33,163 nt of DNA from Armatimonadota bacterium. Its GTDB lineage: Bacteria; Armatimonadota; Fimbriimonadia; Fimbriimonadales; Fimbriimonadaceae. Each line of letters begins with the position of its first letter. The first letter of the stretch is position 1. The stretch covers positions 1 through 33,163 of the forward strand of contig JAGQUX010000027.1 in assembly GCA_020438215.1 (NCBI GenBank). The letters are read 5' to 3'. The translations under genes were made by a program, and so were the position numbers. Positions 8,254 to 17,348 of this stretch are shown piece by piece. A model generated the notes under the pieces. That model did not search any database. It was not told where the DNA came from and saw only the letters and a list, made by a program, of their open reading frames with translations.

Positions 8254-8901
8254 ATGGGCATGATTACCGCGCTTGCTTTTCTGGCGATCAATCAAACGAT
8301 GGAAATCGTGCCGACCGATGACATCTGGGTGTATCCCCACGCTGCCGACCAAACCAGCGATGAATTCATTCGATGCTGGGGTAGCAACGGAATCGCGGTT
8401 ACCGAGCCAAGCATTGGTGGTTCTGGAGCAAGCTGGACAGCAATGAAGTTCGATATCTCCAAAACTCCGGCTGATGCTGAAGTTGTCTCGGCTTACCTGT
8501 TGCTTTGGGTGCCCGGCGATGTGGGATATTCCACCGAAGACGCGAAGAAACTCCCAATCCAAATCCGACCGCTCAAGCCAGAATTTGAAGAAGAAGGCTA
8601 TGCGTTCTCCCAAGCCAAGTCGATCATGCCTTCTGCGGATGACAAGGTGATCTTTGGCAAAGGTTCTCCCGAAGTACCGGGCAGCGGTGAACCGTTCTCC
8701 TTCAAAACTGACTTGATGAAAGGGCCAAACTCATTTGCCAAAGCTTGGAAGGAAGCGAGAGCCACCACTCGCAAAGAGATTGCTTTCGCCCTCACATCCA
8801 CGATGGATCCAGATCAAGCGGGCGAAGGCGGCATCTACAAGTTTTATAGCCGATCAGCGGAAGAAAAGTTCCGACCCAAGCTCGTTATCGAATTTCGCTA
8901 A
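8254..8901 (+). CDS. Small exported DNRLRE-like beta-sandwich protein
   Basis: A 215-residue protein. Its N-terminus MGMITALAFLAI is a very short hydrophobic stretch that could be a minimal signal peptide, though export is not certain. The rest has the pattern of DNRLRE/CBM96-type domains: an initial strand with D-x-W-V (TDDIWVYPHA), the S.GA.WTAMKFDIS strand in which aliphatic and small residues alternate, AYLLLWVPG, and a final PKLVIEFR strand. These domains usually occur on secreted polysaccharide-related proteins; a single free-standing copy gives no clear role. No strong ribosome-binding site precedes ATG 8254. Its stop overlaps the stop of the convergent P-type ATPase gene by 4 nt (CTAA). 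Confidence 0.65.
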   Translation: MGMITALAFLAINQTMEIVPTDDIWVYPHAADQTSDEFIRCWGSNGIAVTEPSIGGSGASWTAMKFDISKTPADAEVVSAYLLLWVPGDVGYSTEDAKKLPIQIRPLKPEFEEEGYAFSQAKSIMPSADDKVIFGKGSPEVPGSGEPFSFKTDLMKGPNSFAKAWKEARATTRKEIAFALTSTMDPDQAGEGGIYKFYSRSAEEKFRPKLVIEFR

Positions 8902-10823
8902 GACTTTCCCGGCCCGTTCAACATTCGTAGCCCGTTGAGGATGACCAAAACGGTCGATCCCTCGTGCCCGACGACTGCGAAGGGAAGGAGCAGGTTTCGG
9001 TATTGCGGGGCCACTGCATCAACAATGATTGAACCAATGCTGAGCACCGCCATCACCCCGGTCGCAAAGATGAGGTTAGTCTTGATGATCGCGCCAGTTT
9101 TTCGCCCAAGTGCGATGATCTGCGGGATCTTCTCAAGGCGGTCGTCCATCAGGACGATATCGCTGGCTTCCAGGGCCACATCCGATCCCAAACCGCCCAT
9201 TGCGACCCCAACATGAGCTCGGGCGAGCGCGGGAGCGTCGTTCACCCCATCACCGACCATCATCACCTTCTTGCCTTGATCGGCAAAAGCGGCAATATTG
9301 TGTTCCTTATCCTCGGGTGACATCTGCGCGATGAAATCATCGACGCCTGCCTGCTTGGCGATAACCGCCGCAGTCTCATGATTGTCTCCGGTGAAGAGAT
9401 GAACCTCTCGAATCCCCTTTGTGCGAACGTCTTTGATCGCATCAATAGATTGCGGGCGGATTTGATCGCTCATCCCAAGGGCGGCATAGTGGTTACCGAC
9501 TTGGAGCAGAGCAACCGTCAAACCTTTCTGCCGGAGTTCATCCGCGTGGAATTTGAACCCATCGGGAAGCTGCGGGAAGAACTTCGCCTGACCAATTTTG
9601 ACTTCTCGATCTTCAATTGTTGCTTTGACTCCATGACCCGGCACCACTTCTGTATGAGTTGCTTCTGGAATGACTAGTCCTTTATGCTCCGCCGCCCTGA
9701 CAATCGCTTGCGCCAGAGGATGCTGGCTGTACTGCTCCGCTCCTGCCGCCAACCTCAAAATTTCAATCGCGCTATCTGTCCAGTGATCTTCGCCGTGCCA
9801 GCAGGAATCAGCATCCTCGCAGACCGTGTCTTCACTCGGCAAATGCGAGCAAGCGCAGATCTCAACAAGCTCTGGGCGACCAGCCGTCAGTGTCCCCGTT
9901 TTATCCACAACAAGCGTATCCACTTGGCCCGCTAACTCAATCGACTCTCCGCCACGGCAAAGCACCCCGTTTCGTGCTGACCAGGCGAGTGCACTCAAGG
10001 TTGTTGCCGGCGTAGAAATCACCAGGGCGCACGGGCTCAATGCAACGAGCAGAGTGAGTGACGCATGGATCGCTTCATCCCATTTTTGACCGATCAGTAT
10101 TCTGATAATCAGACTCAAAAGGAACGCACCAATGACAAAAAATGTGTACCGCTGGCCAAACCAAGTCGAGATTTTCTCACCCGAGCTTTCGTTCTCCTGC
10201 GCTTCTTGAACCAGCTTGATGATCCGGTCAAGAGTGGAATTCCCCGATGTGCTGCTCACCCGCACAAGGATCATCCCTTCCAGGTTTTGCGTGCCACCAA
10301 CAACACCATCCCCTGGCCCAACTGAAACGGGCACGGATTCCCCCGTCATTGACGATGCATCAATATGAGACTGATTGGTCTCAACTACGCCGTCAAGCGG
10401 AATTTGGTCAAATGGAGCGACACGAATCAATTCGCCTTCATGGATGTCTTCAAGAGCGACCTTCTCGTCTTTTCCATCGACAACCCTTGTCGCTTGGTCT
10501 GGGCGTAGTTTGATGAGTGCCTCAATCGCACGCTTTGTTTTTCCAAGCGTAAAGCCTTCCAGAGTATTGGAAAGGCTGAAAAGGAAAAGAAGTACCGCCG
10601 CCTCTCCATAGTGCCCCAGCCAAACGGCTCCCGCCGCCGCCAGAACCATCAGGACATTGACATCTATCTCTTTGGCGCGGAGGCTTTCCCAGGCGGTTTG
10701 CAGAGCAAAAACCGATCCGAAAACAACCGAGGCAATCCCAAAGCCAACCGTCCCCGTCACCCAAAAGAGGATGAGAGCAACTGCACAAAGAATTGTGAGA
10801 GCAAGTTGTAGGCGAGGGTTCAA
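8898..10823 (-). CDS. P1B-type metal-transporting ATPase, likely P1B-4
   Basis: A 641-residue ATPase that should move a transition metal across the inner membrane using ATP. Motifs in order: SMTGES (158-163), membrane metal motif SPC (263-265), DKTGT phosphorylation site (307-311), HP (368-369), and GDGVNDAP. The final-helix motif HEGST together with SPC is what defines P1B-4 (Zn/Co/Fe/Cd) pumps. There is no N-terminal heavy-metal-binding domain; the protein begins directly with membrane helices. A Cys/His-rich stretch (C323, C325, H327, C335, C341, H343, H347) is inserted between the phosphorylation site and HP. Start is TTG 10823, with AAGGAAAG upstream, inside a perfect dyad. It follows the RND pump gene with a 31-nt gap and may be the last gene of that operon. 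Confidence 0.9.
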   Translation of the reverse strand: MNPRLQLALTILCAVALILFWVTGTVGFGIASVVFGSVFALQTAWESLRAKEIDVNVLMVLAAAGAVWLGHYGEAAVLLFLFSLSNTLEGFTLGKTKRAIEALIKLRPDQATRVVDGKDEKVALEDIHEGELIRVAPFDQIPLDGVVETNQSHIDASSMTGESVPVSVGPGDGVVGGTQNLEGMILVRVSSTSGNSTLDRIIKLVQEAQENESSGEKISTWFGQRYTFFVIGAFLLSLIIRILIGQKWDEAIHASLTLLVALSPCALVISTPATTLSALAWSARNGVLCRGGESIELAGQVDTLVVDKTGTLTAGRPELVEICACSHLPSEDTVCEDADSCWHGEDHWTDSAIEILRLAAGAEQYSQHPLAQAIVRAAEHKGLVIPEATHTEVVPGHGVKATIEDREVKIGQAKFFPQLPDGFKFHADELRQKGLTVALLQVGNHYAALGMSDQIRPQSIDAIKDVRTKGIREVHLFTGDNHETAAVIAKQAGVDDFIAQMSPEDKEHNIAAFADQGKKVMMVGDGVNDAPALARAHVGVAMGGLGSDVALEASDIVLMDDRLEKIPQIIALGRKTGAIIKTNLIFATGVMAVLSIGSIIVDAVAPQYRNLLLPFAVVGHEGSTVLVILNGLRMLNGPGKS

Positions 10824-10846
10824 AGATTCACTTTCCTTGAACCCTC
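10814..10846 (-). promoter_or_regulatory. Dyad containing the ATPase start codon
   Basis: GAGGGTTCAA (10814-10823) and TTGAACCCTC (10837-10846) are perfect 10-nt inverted repeats separated by 13 nt. In the minus-strand transcript the 3' arm begins with the TTG start and the loop contains the likely ribosome-binding sequence GGAAAG. It could be an RNA switch, a dyad for a repressor, or a weak terminator after the RND gene; the lack of T run argues against the last. Confidence 0.5.
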
Positions 10847-10854
10847 AGCATACA

Positions 10855-13800
10855 TCACGGAGCGTCGCGGAAGCGGCGCATTAGATTGCCGATCGCGGCA
10901 GAGATGTCATCGAAGACCGTGTAGCTACACGGAATGACCAGCAATGTCAGGAATGTCGAAAAGATTGTCCCCCCGATAATCGTGATCCCAATGGTTTCGC
11001 GGAATTCCGAGCCGCGACCAATCGCCAAGGCCACCGGCAACATCCCAAGAATTAGCGAGAACGTAGTCATCATGATCGGGCGCATCCGTGTCCCACCGGA
11101 TTCCACGAGTGCTTCGGTTCGTTCGTATCCCCGCTCACGCAGAGTATTGGCATAGTCAACCAGCAAGATCGCGTTCTTACCAACCAAGCCCATCAGGGCA
11201 ATGATCCCGATAAAGCCAACGATGTTCAGCGTTTTGTCGGTGATAAAGAGGGCAAGCAGTGCCCCCGCCATCGCTTGCGGCTGAGTCAGCTGGATGATTA
11301 GCGGATACAAGACGTTGTTGTACAGCGAAGCAAGAACCATGTACACCAGGATGATCCCAATGAACAGCGCACCTTGCAGATACACCATTTCCCGGGCCTG
11401 AGCATCAGCCTGACCAAGCGGCTTATAGTTCACACCCGCCGGAACAAGCCCTTCATCCTTCATCCACTTATCAATCTCACCTTGAACTGAACCCACCGCA
11501 AACCCAGGAAGAAGGTCAGCGGTCACGTTCACCACTTCCTGGCGGTCACGGCGATCAATCTTATCAAGACCAGACGCCTGCTGGATGGAAGCCACTTCGT
11601 TCAGATAAATCGGATTGCCTTCTTTGAATGCAACCGGTACCGAGCCAAGTAGTTGGGGATTGTTCCGGTCTTCGAGATCAAGCATCACGCGGACATCGTA
11701 TTCCTCGCCCAAATCACGGAGCTTGGCTTGGTTATCGCCTTCGTACATTGTTCGCAGAGCTAAACCAAGATCAGCAACAGTCATGCTCGCTGCCGCGAGC
11801 CGAGCCCGGTCTGGAACCGCGCGGAGTTCCGGCTTTCCTTCCTTCGTCGTGATATCCGGGTTGATAACCCCTTCGATTTCACCATTCGCCAATCGATCCC
11901 GCAGAGTCTTCGCCGTTTTGACCAAAAGATCGCGATCATTCGATGTAAACGAAAGCTGGATATCCGAACCAAAGCTGAACGAGTCACCCGTTACAACGTT
12001 GACGGTTGCGCCTGGCACCCGCTTGATGGATTGAATCAAGTCAGCAGCAACGGTTTCCGCCGTCACACTCATCGGGCGTTGTTTGCCTTCGTGCTTCTTG
12101 AAAAGAATCTTGTCGAGCAAGGCTTCTTTTTCGTAAAGCGTTACGGAAATCTGCGCGAAGTTCGTGCCTCGGAACGATGCACCAAACCCACCCGCTCGCC
12201 GACCAATATCCGAGACAACATATTCCGCCATCGGATGAGCCATTGCTTTTTGCTCAAGGAACTTGACGACCTTCTCTGTTTCGGTGATGTCAGAGCCAGC
12301 CGGGAGTTCGACGTTGATATTAACAACGCCGTTATCGGTTGGCGGAGCAAATGCGAATTTGAAGACGGCCTCGCCTTTCCATTGTTGATAGGCTTTGCCG
12401 AGAACCGGCATGGCGATAAAGAAGCCGATAAATGCGAGCATCCCGAGGAAAATTCCGAATTTGAGCTTCCGCTGGAAAATCAGTCCGCCAATAAATGCAA
12501 GTATGGCGATGGCGACCACTGGCCTGGCCATACCCATGCCAGTCTTGATTGCCGCCGGCACATCGGGAGCAAACGTCCCCGCCGTGAAGAGGAAGACCCC
12601 CACCAACGCGGCAAATCCACCACCAAAGAAGTACCAGCGATGCTTCAAGCTGAATTGCAAGACACCGCGATAGCGGTCAGCAAACCAGTTGAACGACTTC
12701 TCAAACCCTTGCGCGAAGCGGCCTTTGGGATGCTCCCAATCCTCGCCCTTGCGATACCAACGGCTCGCCAGCATCGGCGTCACGGTGAACGATACGAACA
12801 GCGAAATCAAGACCGCAGTGGCGTATCCGATCCCGAGCGGTCGGAAGAACTGTCCAACAATCCCGCCCATGAAACCGATGGGGAGGAAGACCACAACGTC
12901 TGCGAGGGTAATAGCGATTGCCGCCAGCCCGATTTCCATCCGACCATTGATTGCCGCTTCTTCCGGCTCTTCACCCATTGTCAAGTGACGATAGATATTC
13001 TCGATAACAACGATGGCGTCATCAACCAAAACCCCAATCGCCAGCGAAAGCGCCAACATCGAAAGGTTGTTGATAGTAAAGCCAAACACCCAGTACGCAA
13101 TCAGGGTTGTGAAGAGACAGACCGGAATTGCAATCGCAACGATGAGCGTCCCGCGGAAGTTGTGAAGGAACATCCAGATAACCGCAGAAACCAAAATGAT
13201 CCCGAAAATCAACGCAACGTTGAGATCTTCCAGCGATTCTTTGATTTCTTTGGAAGCATCAAAACTGGTTGTGAATGTGATGCCGTACTCCTGCTCCATG
13301 CCTTTCAGCATCGAAGGAGGTGCGGGAGCACCAGGAGCAATTGGAGGCAAAGGCACATTGATCGCTTTAGAAATTTCAACCGCGTTACCAGCCTTTGCTT
13401 TTTGGATGGTGACAATAACAGAATCCAAGCCATCAAGGCGGGAATAGCTACGCCGCTCAGCGTTCGCATCCACGACATCAGCGATGTCTTTAATCTGGAT
13501 GGTCTTGCCTGGGCCTGGGCGATTCGGGTCACGCAGAGTCAGATAGGTGTTCTCAACATCCTCAACGGACTTCGCTTCACCCAAAACGCGAACGGTGTAT
13601 TCCTGGCCTCCACTTTGAAGGCGACCAGCCGGAACATTGATCGTAGCCGCTTGGATCGCTCGCTGAACATCAACAATTCCAACGCCAAAACGCAAGAGAT
13701 CGTCTTTCCGGAGGCGAACTTGGATTTCCCGTTCTTCCCCGCCGGAGACATCAACGGCGGCAACGCCCTTCACCCGCGCAAAACGGTCTTTCAGCTGGTT

Positions 13801-14274
13801 ATCCGCCAAGTCACGAAGCTGGCGATTACTCAGAGAGTCACTCTTGAGAATCAGCGTCAAAACAGGGTCTTGACTGGTGTCCAGTTTGTCAATCAGCGGA
13901 CGCTCTGCTCCATCAGGCAGGCTCGGTATGAGCTGATCAACCTTGGTTCGGACTTCGTTGAGAGCAACATCAATATCCGACCCAATCTCGAAGTTCAGAA
14001 CAACCGCCGAAACCCCTTCCTGGCTCGAACTGTTGACTTCGCGCAGGTTGGCAATCCCCGAAATGGCTTCCTCAACCTTCTTGGAGATGAGCGTATTGAC
14101 TTCATCCGGGCCAGCACCGGGATAAACCGTTGTGATGGTGACAACCCCGAAACTAACGTCCGGGTTGAGTTCGACGCGCATCGACTTGTAGCCGATCGAC
14201 CCCATAAGGATCGCCGCCAGCATCAACATCAAGATGAAGACCGGCCTTGCGATGGCCATTTTTGTCAAGCCCAT
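10855..14274 (-). CDS. RND efflux pump inner-membrane transporter (AcrB/HAE-like)
   Basis: A 1139-residue RND transporter (start at ATG 14274 with a GGAGG site 8 nt upstream; the longer frame to 14340 lacks it). It pumps substrates using the proton gradient, with the fusion lipoprotein and TolC-like channel encoded just upstream. N-terminal GLTKMAIARPVFILMLMLAA, periplasmic core, and the TM4 stretch IGVLVDDAIVVIEN (about 412-425) are clear. The pair VDD in TM4 fits the hydrophobe/drug (HAE) class; metal-efflux RNDs usually carry VDGAV here. It is about 100 residues longer than AcrB, mainly due to a hydrophobic stretch at about 568-640 (see findings). The upstream MFP gene ends 28 nt before, and the operon order is the classical tripartite set. 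Confidence 0.92.
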   Translation of the reverse strand: MGLTKMAIARPVFILMLMLAAILMGSIGYKSMRVELNPDVSFGVVTITTVYPGAGPDEVNTLISKKVEEAISGIANLREVNSSSQEGVSAVVLNFEIGSDIDVALNEVRTKVDQLIPSLPDGAERPLIDKLDTSQDPVLTLILKSDSLSNRQLRDLADNQLKDRFARVKGVAAVDVSGGEEREIQVRLRKDDLLRFGVGIVDVQRAIQAATINVPAGRLQSGGQEYTVRVLGEAKSVEDVENTYLTLRDPNRPGPGKTIQIKDIADVVDANAERRSYSRLDGLDSVIVTIQKAKAGNAVEISKAINVPLPPIAPGAPAPPSMLKGMEQEYGITFTTSFDASKEIKESLEDLNVALIFGIILVSAVIWMFLHNFRGTLIVAIAIPVCLFTTLIAYWVFGFTINNLSMLALSLAIGVLVDDAIVVIENIYRHLTMGEEPEEAAINGRMEIGLAAIAITLADVVVFLPIGFMGGIVGQFFRPLGIGYATAVLISLFVSFTVTPMLASRWYRKGEDWEHPKGRFAQGFEKSFNWFADRYRGVLQFSLKHRWYFFGGGFAALVGVFLFTAGTFAPDVPAAIKTGMGMARPVVAIAILAFIGGLIFQRKLKFGIFLGMLAFIGFFIAMPVLGKAYQQWKGEAVFKFAFAPPTDNGVVNINVELPAGSDITETEKVVKFLEQKAMAHPMAEYVVSDIGRRAGGFGASFRGTNFAQISVTLYEKEALLDKILFKKHEGKQRPMSVTAETVAADLIQSIKRVPGATVNVVTGDSFSFGSDIQLSFTSNDRDLLVKTAKTLRDRLANGEIEGVINPDITTKEGKPELRAVPDRARLAAASMTVADLGLALRTMYEGDNQAKLRDLGEEYDVRVMLDLEDRNNPQLLGSVPVAFKEGNPIYLNEVASIQQASGLDKIDRRDRQEVVNVTADLLPGFAVGSVQGEIDKWMKDEGLVPAGVNYKPLGQADAQAREMVYLQGALFIGIILVYMVLASLYNNVLYPLIIQLTQPQAMAGALLALFITDKTLNIVGFIGIIALMGLVGKNAILLVDYANTLRERGYERTEALVESGGTRMRPIMMTTFSLILGMLPVALAIGRGSEFRETIGITIIGGTIFSTFLTLLVIPCSYTVFDDISAAIGNLMRRFRDAP

Positions 14275-14302
14275 AAACTTCCCTCCTCTGTTCGCTCCAC
14301 GA

Positions 14303-15769
14303 CTATTCCGCCTTGGCGTCCCCAGACGTTGGCTCGCCAATCGTTCCGATCTTCACCGTAGAGCCATCAATCAGCTTTTCTTTGCCCTTCACGATAATGG
14401 AATCGCCTTCTTGGATGCCTTCCACCATCGCGCGGGCACCGACTGTTCGAATCAATTTGATCTGAACTTTCTTGGCTTTCCCGCCAGAATCAACAAAGAC
14501 AAATGCCGTCTCGCCATCACGCACGATGCTTTCGTATGGCACGGTGACCGCGTCATCCATCCCAAGCAGTACAGAACCTGAAGCAAACATCCCAGGCTTG
14601 ATCGCATTGGTGGATTCGTTGATCTGGATTCGCACTCGGAACAGGCGACCGAGATCGCTTGCTACCGGGTCCAGCGCAACCACAGTTCCCGTAAGAATCT
14701 GGTTCAACGCTTGGATTTCGACATCCACCGACATTCCGATCTGAACTTTGCTGATGTCCTTTTCGGGGATTTCGGCTTCGTAGTAAGTGCTTCCCGCACC
14801 AATGATTCGCATGAGGGGAGCGCCTGGCGCGGCATATGTTCCGACCGCCGCTGGCTTCCCACTGACCTTGCCACTCATCGGGGCTTTGATTTTCAAATCC
14901 TCAAGATTCATCTGCGCGAGATTCACTTGTTCCTGCGCGCTATCCACATTGGCACGCGCGGCAAGGACTCGTTGCTCTGCCACTGGGTCAAGTTTTTGAT
15001 TTGCTTTATCCACGCGAAGTTGCTCCTCAGCCTGTCGAACCGCTTCCCGCGCACTGGCGATATCTTCCGGCCGGACCGCATCCAGAATCAAGTTGTAGCC
15101 TTCGAGAGCCTGGGTGTAAGCCGCAAGTGCATTCGCTTGGCGATTTTCGGCTTGTTCCAGATCTGCTTTTGAGATCGCGCCTTCGTCGTGGAGTCGTCTT
15201 GCACGATCCAGAGCCTTATTTGCTGTATCTAAATCAGATTTCGTGCGATCCAAATTCGCTTTGGATTGCCGCTTTTCTTCAGGCCGCGAACCGTTGAGAG
15301 CTTTTTCCAACGCCGCTTTTGCCTGGCGGAGTCGTGCTTCAGAAGCCTTCACCGCCGCATCAGACCGAGTCGAGGTGACCTTCGCATCCATCTCTGCTTG
15401 AACAAGAGAACTCTTCGCCGCTCGGAGTGATGCCTGCGCTTGCCGAAGCCGGGCCAGAGTATCCGCCGTCTCCTGCTGAGCAACGACTTGCCCAGCGCTC
15501 ACCGGGGAACCATCCTTGACATAAACCGCAACAATCCGCCCCGGAATCTGTGCGGACACAGAAAGATCGTCACCCGTCGCAATAGAACCTGTTAGCCCAA
15601 GCGTATTCGGCACTGTTTCTCTCCGTGCCGACTCCACCGTGACCTCGACTGATTGATCGGTAACGATAGCGGCGGTTTCCTTAGCCGCCTTCTGTGCATC
15701 CCGATTCACGCACCCGGTAGCGGCAAGGCTCGCCCCCAGAAGCAAAATTCCCCAAACACGCGCTTTCAT
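14303..15769 (-). CDS. RND periplasmic adaptor (membrane fusion) lipoprotein
   Basis: A 488-residue HlyD/AcrA-family adaptor. Its signal MKARVWGILLLGASLAATGC ends with a lipobox ATGC, so it is probably anchored in the inner membrane. Lipoyl-like half-motifs (IPGRIVAVYVKDGSPVSAGQ and IKAPMSGKVSGKPAAVGTYA) flank a long helical hairpin from about residue 95 to 270 with many Ala/Gln/Arg/Lys heptads. Barrel and membrane-proximal domains follow. It links the RND pump to the TolC channel. The start at 15769 shares its A with the preceding TolC-like stop (TGATG), implying translational coupling; a TTG one codon earlier is possible. The hairpin is unusually long for an AcrA relative but common in adaptors that span a wider periplasm. 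Confidence 0.9.
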   Translation of the reverse strand: MKARVWGILLLGASLAATGCVNRDAQKAAKETAAIVTDQSVEVTVESARRETVPNTLGLTGSIATGDDLSVSAQIPGRIVAVYVKDGSPVSAGQVVAQQETADTLARLRQAQASLRAAKSSLVQAEMDAKVTSTRSDAAVKASEARLRQAKAALEKALNGSRPEEKRQSKANLDRTKSDLDTANKALDRARRLHDEGAISKADLEQAENRQANALAAYTQALEGYNLILDAVRPEDIASAREAVRQAEEQLRVDKANQKLDPVAEQRVLAARANVDSAQEQVNLAQMNLEDLKIKAPMSGKVSGKPAAVGTYAAPGAPLMRIIGAGSTYYEAEIPEKDISKVQIGMSVDVEIQALNQILTGTVVALDPVASDLGRLFRVRIQINESTNAIKPGMFASGSVLLGMDDAVTVPYESIVRDGETAFVFVDSGGKAKKVQIKLIRTVGARAMVEGIQEGDSIIVKGKEKLIDGSTVKIGTIGEPTSGDAKAE

Positions 15770-17091
15770 CAATTTTTATCCTCAGATTTTTGTTCTTCGT
15801 CCGGTTTCTCTTCCCGTTGTAAATTGTTCAAATCGTCTTGACCAACCGCCTTTTGGAGCGCGGCATAAGCAATCCGCACTCGGTAAGCCGCGATTGATCG
15901 TGAATTCATTGCCGAAGTCAAATCGGCTTGGCTCGTTGTGACATCAAGAAGGATTCCCACTCCCTCGTCATACCGAAGCTGGGCCAGCCTCAGGGCTTCC
16001 TTCGCAAGCTCAACGTTCTGCTCAGCCGTCACAAAATTCTCATGAGCGGTCTGGAATTCCGTCATTGCTGTGCGAACTTCCAATGCAATTCCCAGCAAAA
16101 CTTGCTCTTGAGAAATCTTTGCCCGCTCTTCACGCTCCTTGGCTGAGCGAGCGTTGGCCGCAACCGCTCCACCCGTCACAATCGGGATGGTGAAGACAGC
16201 TTGCGCCGATGTTTGTCCATCTGTCTGACCAAAGTTCGGGTTGATATTTCGGGTGTATGCCGCTTGCAATCGCAAACTTGGTCGTCCCGCCTTTTCTTCA
16301 GCTTTGCGGGCTTCCGTCAGGCTCTTAATCGCCCAATCCACTTGCTCAACTTCCGGTCGAGACTCCAAGGCTGCTTGAACCAACTCATCCACCGGTTGTT
16401 CAAGCTCAACGAGGCTCGGAGCCGTCTGTACTTCAAACTCAGTTTCGATGGCTCGGCCCAGTGTGTTATTCAAATCCTGTTTGGCATTTTTGAGTCTGCC
16501 CTTGGCATCAATAATCGCTTGCTCCGATTGCCGCACCTGAGTTTCCAAACGCAATACATCAAAGCGAGGAATTGCCCCTTCTTGCAGGCGAATCCGGGCT
16601 TTTTCAAGACGTTCCTCATTTGCCGTCTTTGTGGCTTCCTGGATTTCTAATGCTTCTGCCGCCTGGCTAACGGCAAAGAACTTCGCTCGAACCTGCCCGC
16701 GCAAAGTGTTTTTGGCAACATCAATTCCCGATCGCTGAGCCTCGATATTGAAGCCTGCCGCCCGAATCTTGCTCTTGTTGATGCCCGAGATATCCAGAAC
16801 TTGCTGTACGCCTAGCTGAACAGAGGTTGTCGTGCTACTCCCCGAAGGGCCGAAGCTGCCACCACCTTCAAAGTTGGAGAAAGAAGTCGTTGTGGTGATG
16901 CTTGCACCAGGGCCAATAGCCGATTGCGCTAATTTCCTGGTTGCTTCCGCTTCATTGACTTGGCTTTCGGCGGTTCGGATAGCAAAGGAATTTCCTTCAG
17001 CGATGGTCAGGGCTTCATCAAGGGTCAGAAAGCCATCGTTTTGAGGAAACCTGAGCAAAGCGGCAGCGAATCCGAGGGCAAGTACGCTCAT
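15769..17091 (-). CDS. TolC-family outer-membrane efflux channel
   Basis: A 440-residue outer-membrane efflux protein of the TolC family (the outer-membrane exit of the tripartite pump). The N-terminal hydrophobic stretch SVLALGFAAALLRF is a likely signal. Two OEP repeats follow: FLTLDEALTIAEGNSFAIRT, NLRGQVRAKFFAVSQAAEAL-type helices and ARIRLQEGAIPRFDVLRLET in the first, then ESRPEVEQVDWAIKSL, SAQAVFTIPIVTGGAVAANA and AQLRYDEGVGILLDVTTSQA in the second. The C-terminus is strongly charged (EEKPDEEQKSEDKN). The start codon overlaps the upstream regulator's stop by 4 nt. Start choice ATG 17091 fits the overlap; a stronger signal peptide would need a different start and none is evident. Confidence 0.9.
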   Translation of the reverse strand: MSVLALGFAAALLRFPQNDGFLTLDEALTIAEGNSFAIRTAESQVNEAEATRKLAQSAIGPGASITTTTSFSNFEGGGSFGPSGSSTTTSVQLGVQQVLDISGINKSKIRAAGFNIEAQRSGIDVAKNTLRGQVRAKFFAVSQAAEALEIQEATKTANEERLEKARIRLQEGAIPRFDVLRLETQVRQSEQAIIDAKGRLKNAKQDLNNTLGRAIETEFEVQTAPSLVELEQPVDELVQAALESRPEVEQVDWAIKSLTEARKAEEKAGRPSLRLQAAYTRNINPNFGQTDGQTSAQAVFTIPIVTGGAVAANARSAKEREERAKISQEQVLLGIALEVRTAMTEFQTAHENFVTAEQNVELAKEALRLAQLRYDEGVGILLDVTTSQADLTSAMNSRSIAAYRVRIAYAALQKAVGQDDLNNLQREEKPDEEQKSEDKN

Positions 17092-17348
17092 CCTGCTTTC
17101 TCCTCGCTTTCTTTCTCGGCTTTCTCAACTTGCTCAATCATGCGGTCCAAGCTCTGCCGAAACTCTTCCACAAAGTCCGAAACGGCGTCGATTTTTGAAA
17201 CCATCAAGCCTTCATAGATCGGGTGACGCATTACTAAAAGCTTGTCTCCTGCTTGGATGTTCAGTTCCGCGCGAGCTTCTGCCGGAATGACGATCTGGCC
17301 CCGCTCCCCAACGGTGACCGACCCGTAAAAATAGTCATGGCATTTCAT
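17088..17348 (-). CDS. AbrB/MazE/SpoVT-type regulator of the efflux operon
   Basis: An 86-residue protein whose first 50 residues form an AbrB-type swapped-hairpin DNA-binding domain: VTVGERGQIVIPAEARAELN and GDKLLVMRH are the diagnostic strands. The C-terminal 35 residues are a helix rich in Glu and Lys (SDFVEEFRQSLDRMIEQVEK), probably for oligomerisation. Placement as first gene, with a 4-nt overlap with the TolC-like gene, and the repeat cluster around its start suggest it controls its own operon. That function is inference. Start ATG 17348 has GAGGG about 9 nt upstream. Toxin-antitoxin MazE is a structural alternative, but no toxin gene is adjacent. Confidence 0.88.
   Translation of the reverse strand: MKCHDYFYGSVTVGERGQIVIPAEARAELNIQAGDKLLVMRHPIYEGLMVSKIDAVSDFVEEFRQSLDRMIEQVEKAEKESEEKAG

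Noticed and set aside
10855-14274. Heavy-metal (CusA/CzcA-type) assignment of the RND pump
   Set aside because: TM4 has VDDAIVVIEN rather than the metal-type VDG, despite the metal ATPase next door.
12031-14361. 776-residue open frame on the plus strand
   Set aside because: It lies antisense to the well-supported RND gene; its translation is rich in Arg, Asn, His and Asp without domain features, as expected from the reverse complement of a coding frame.
17088-17348. MazE antitoxin of a toxin-antitoxin pair
   Set aside because: No toxin-like small gene follows; the gene overlaps a TolC-like channel gene instead.
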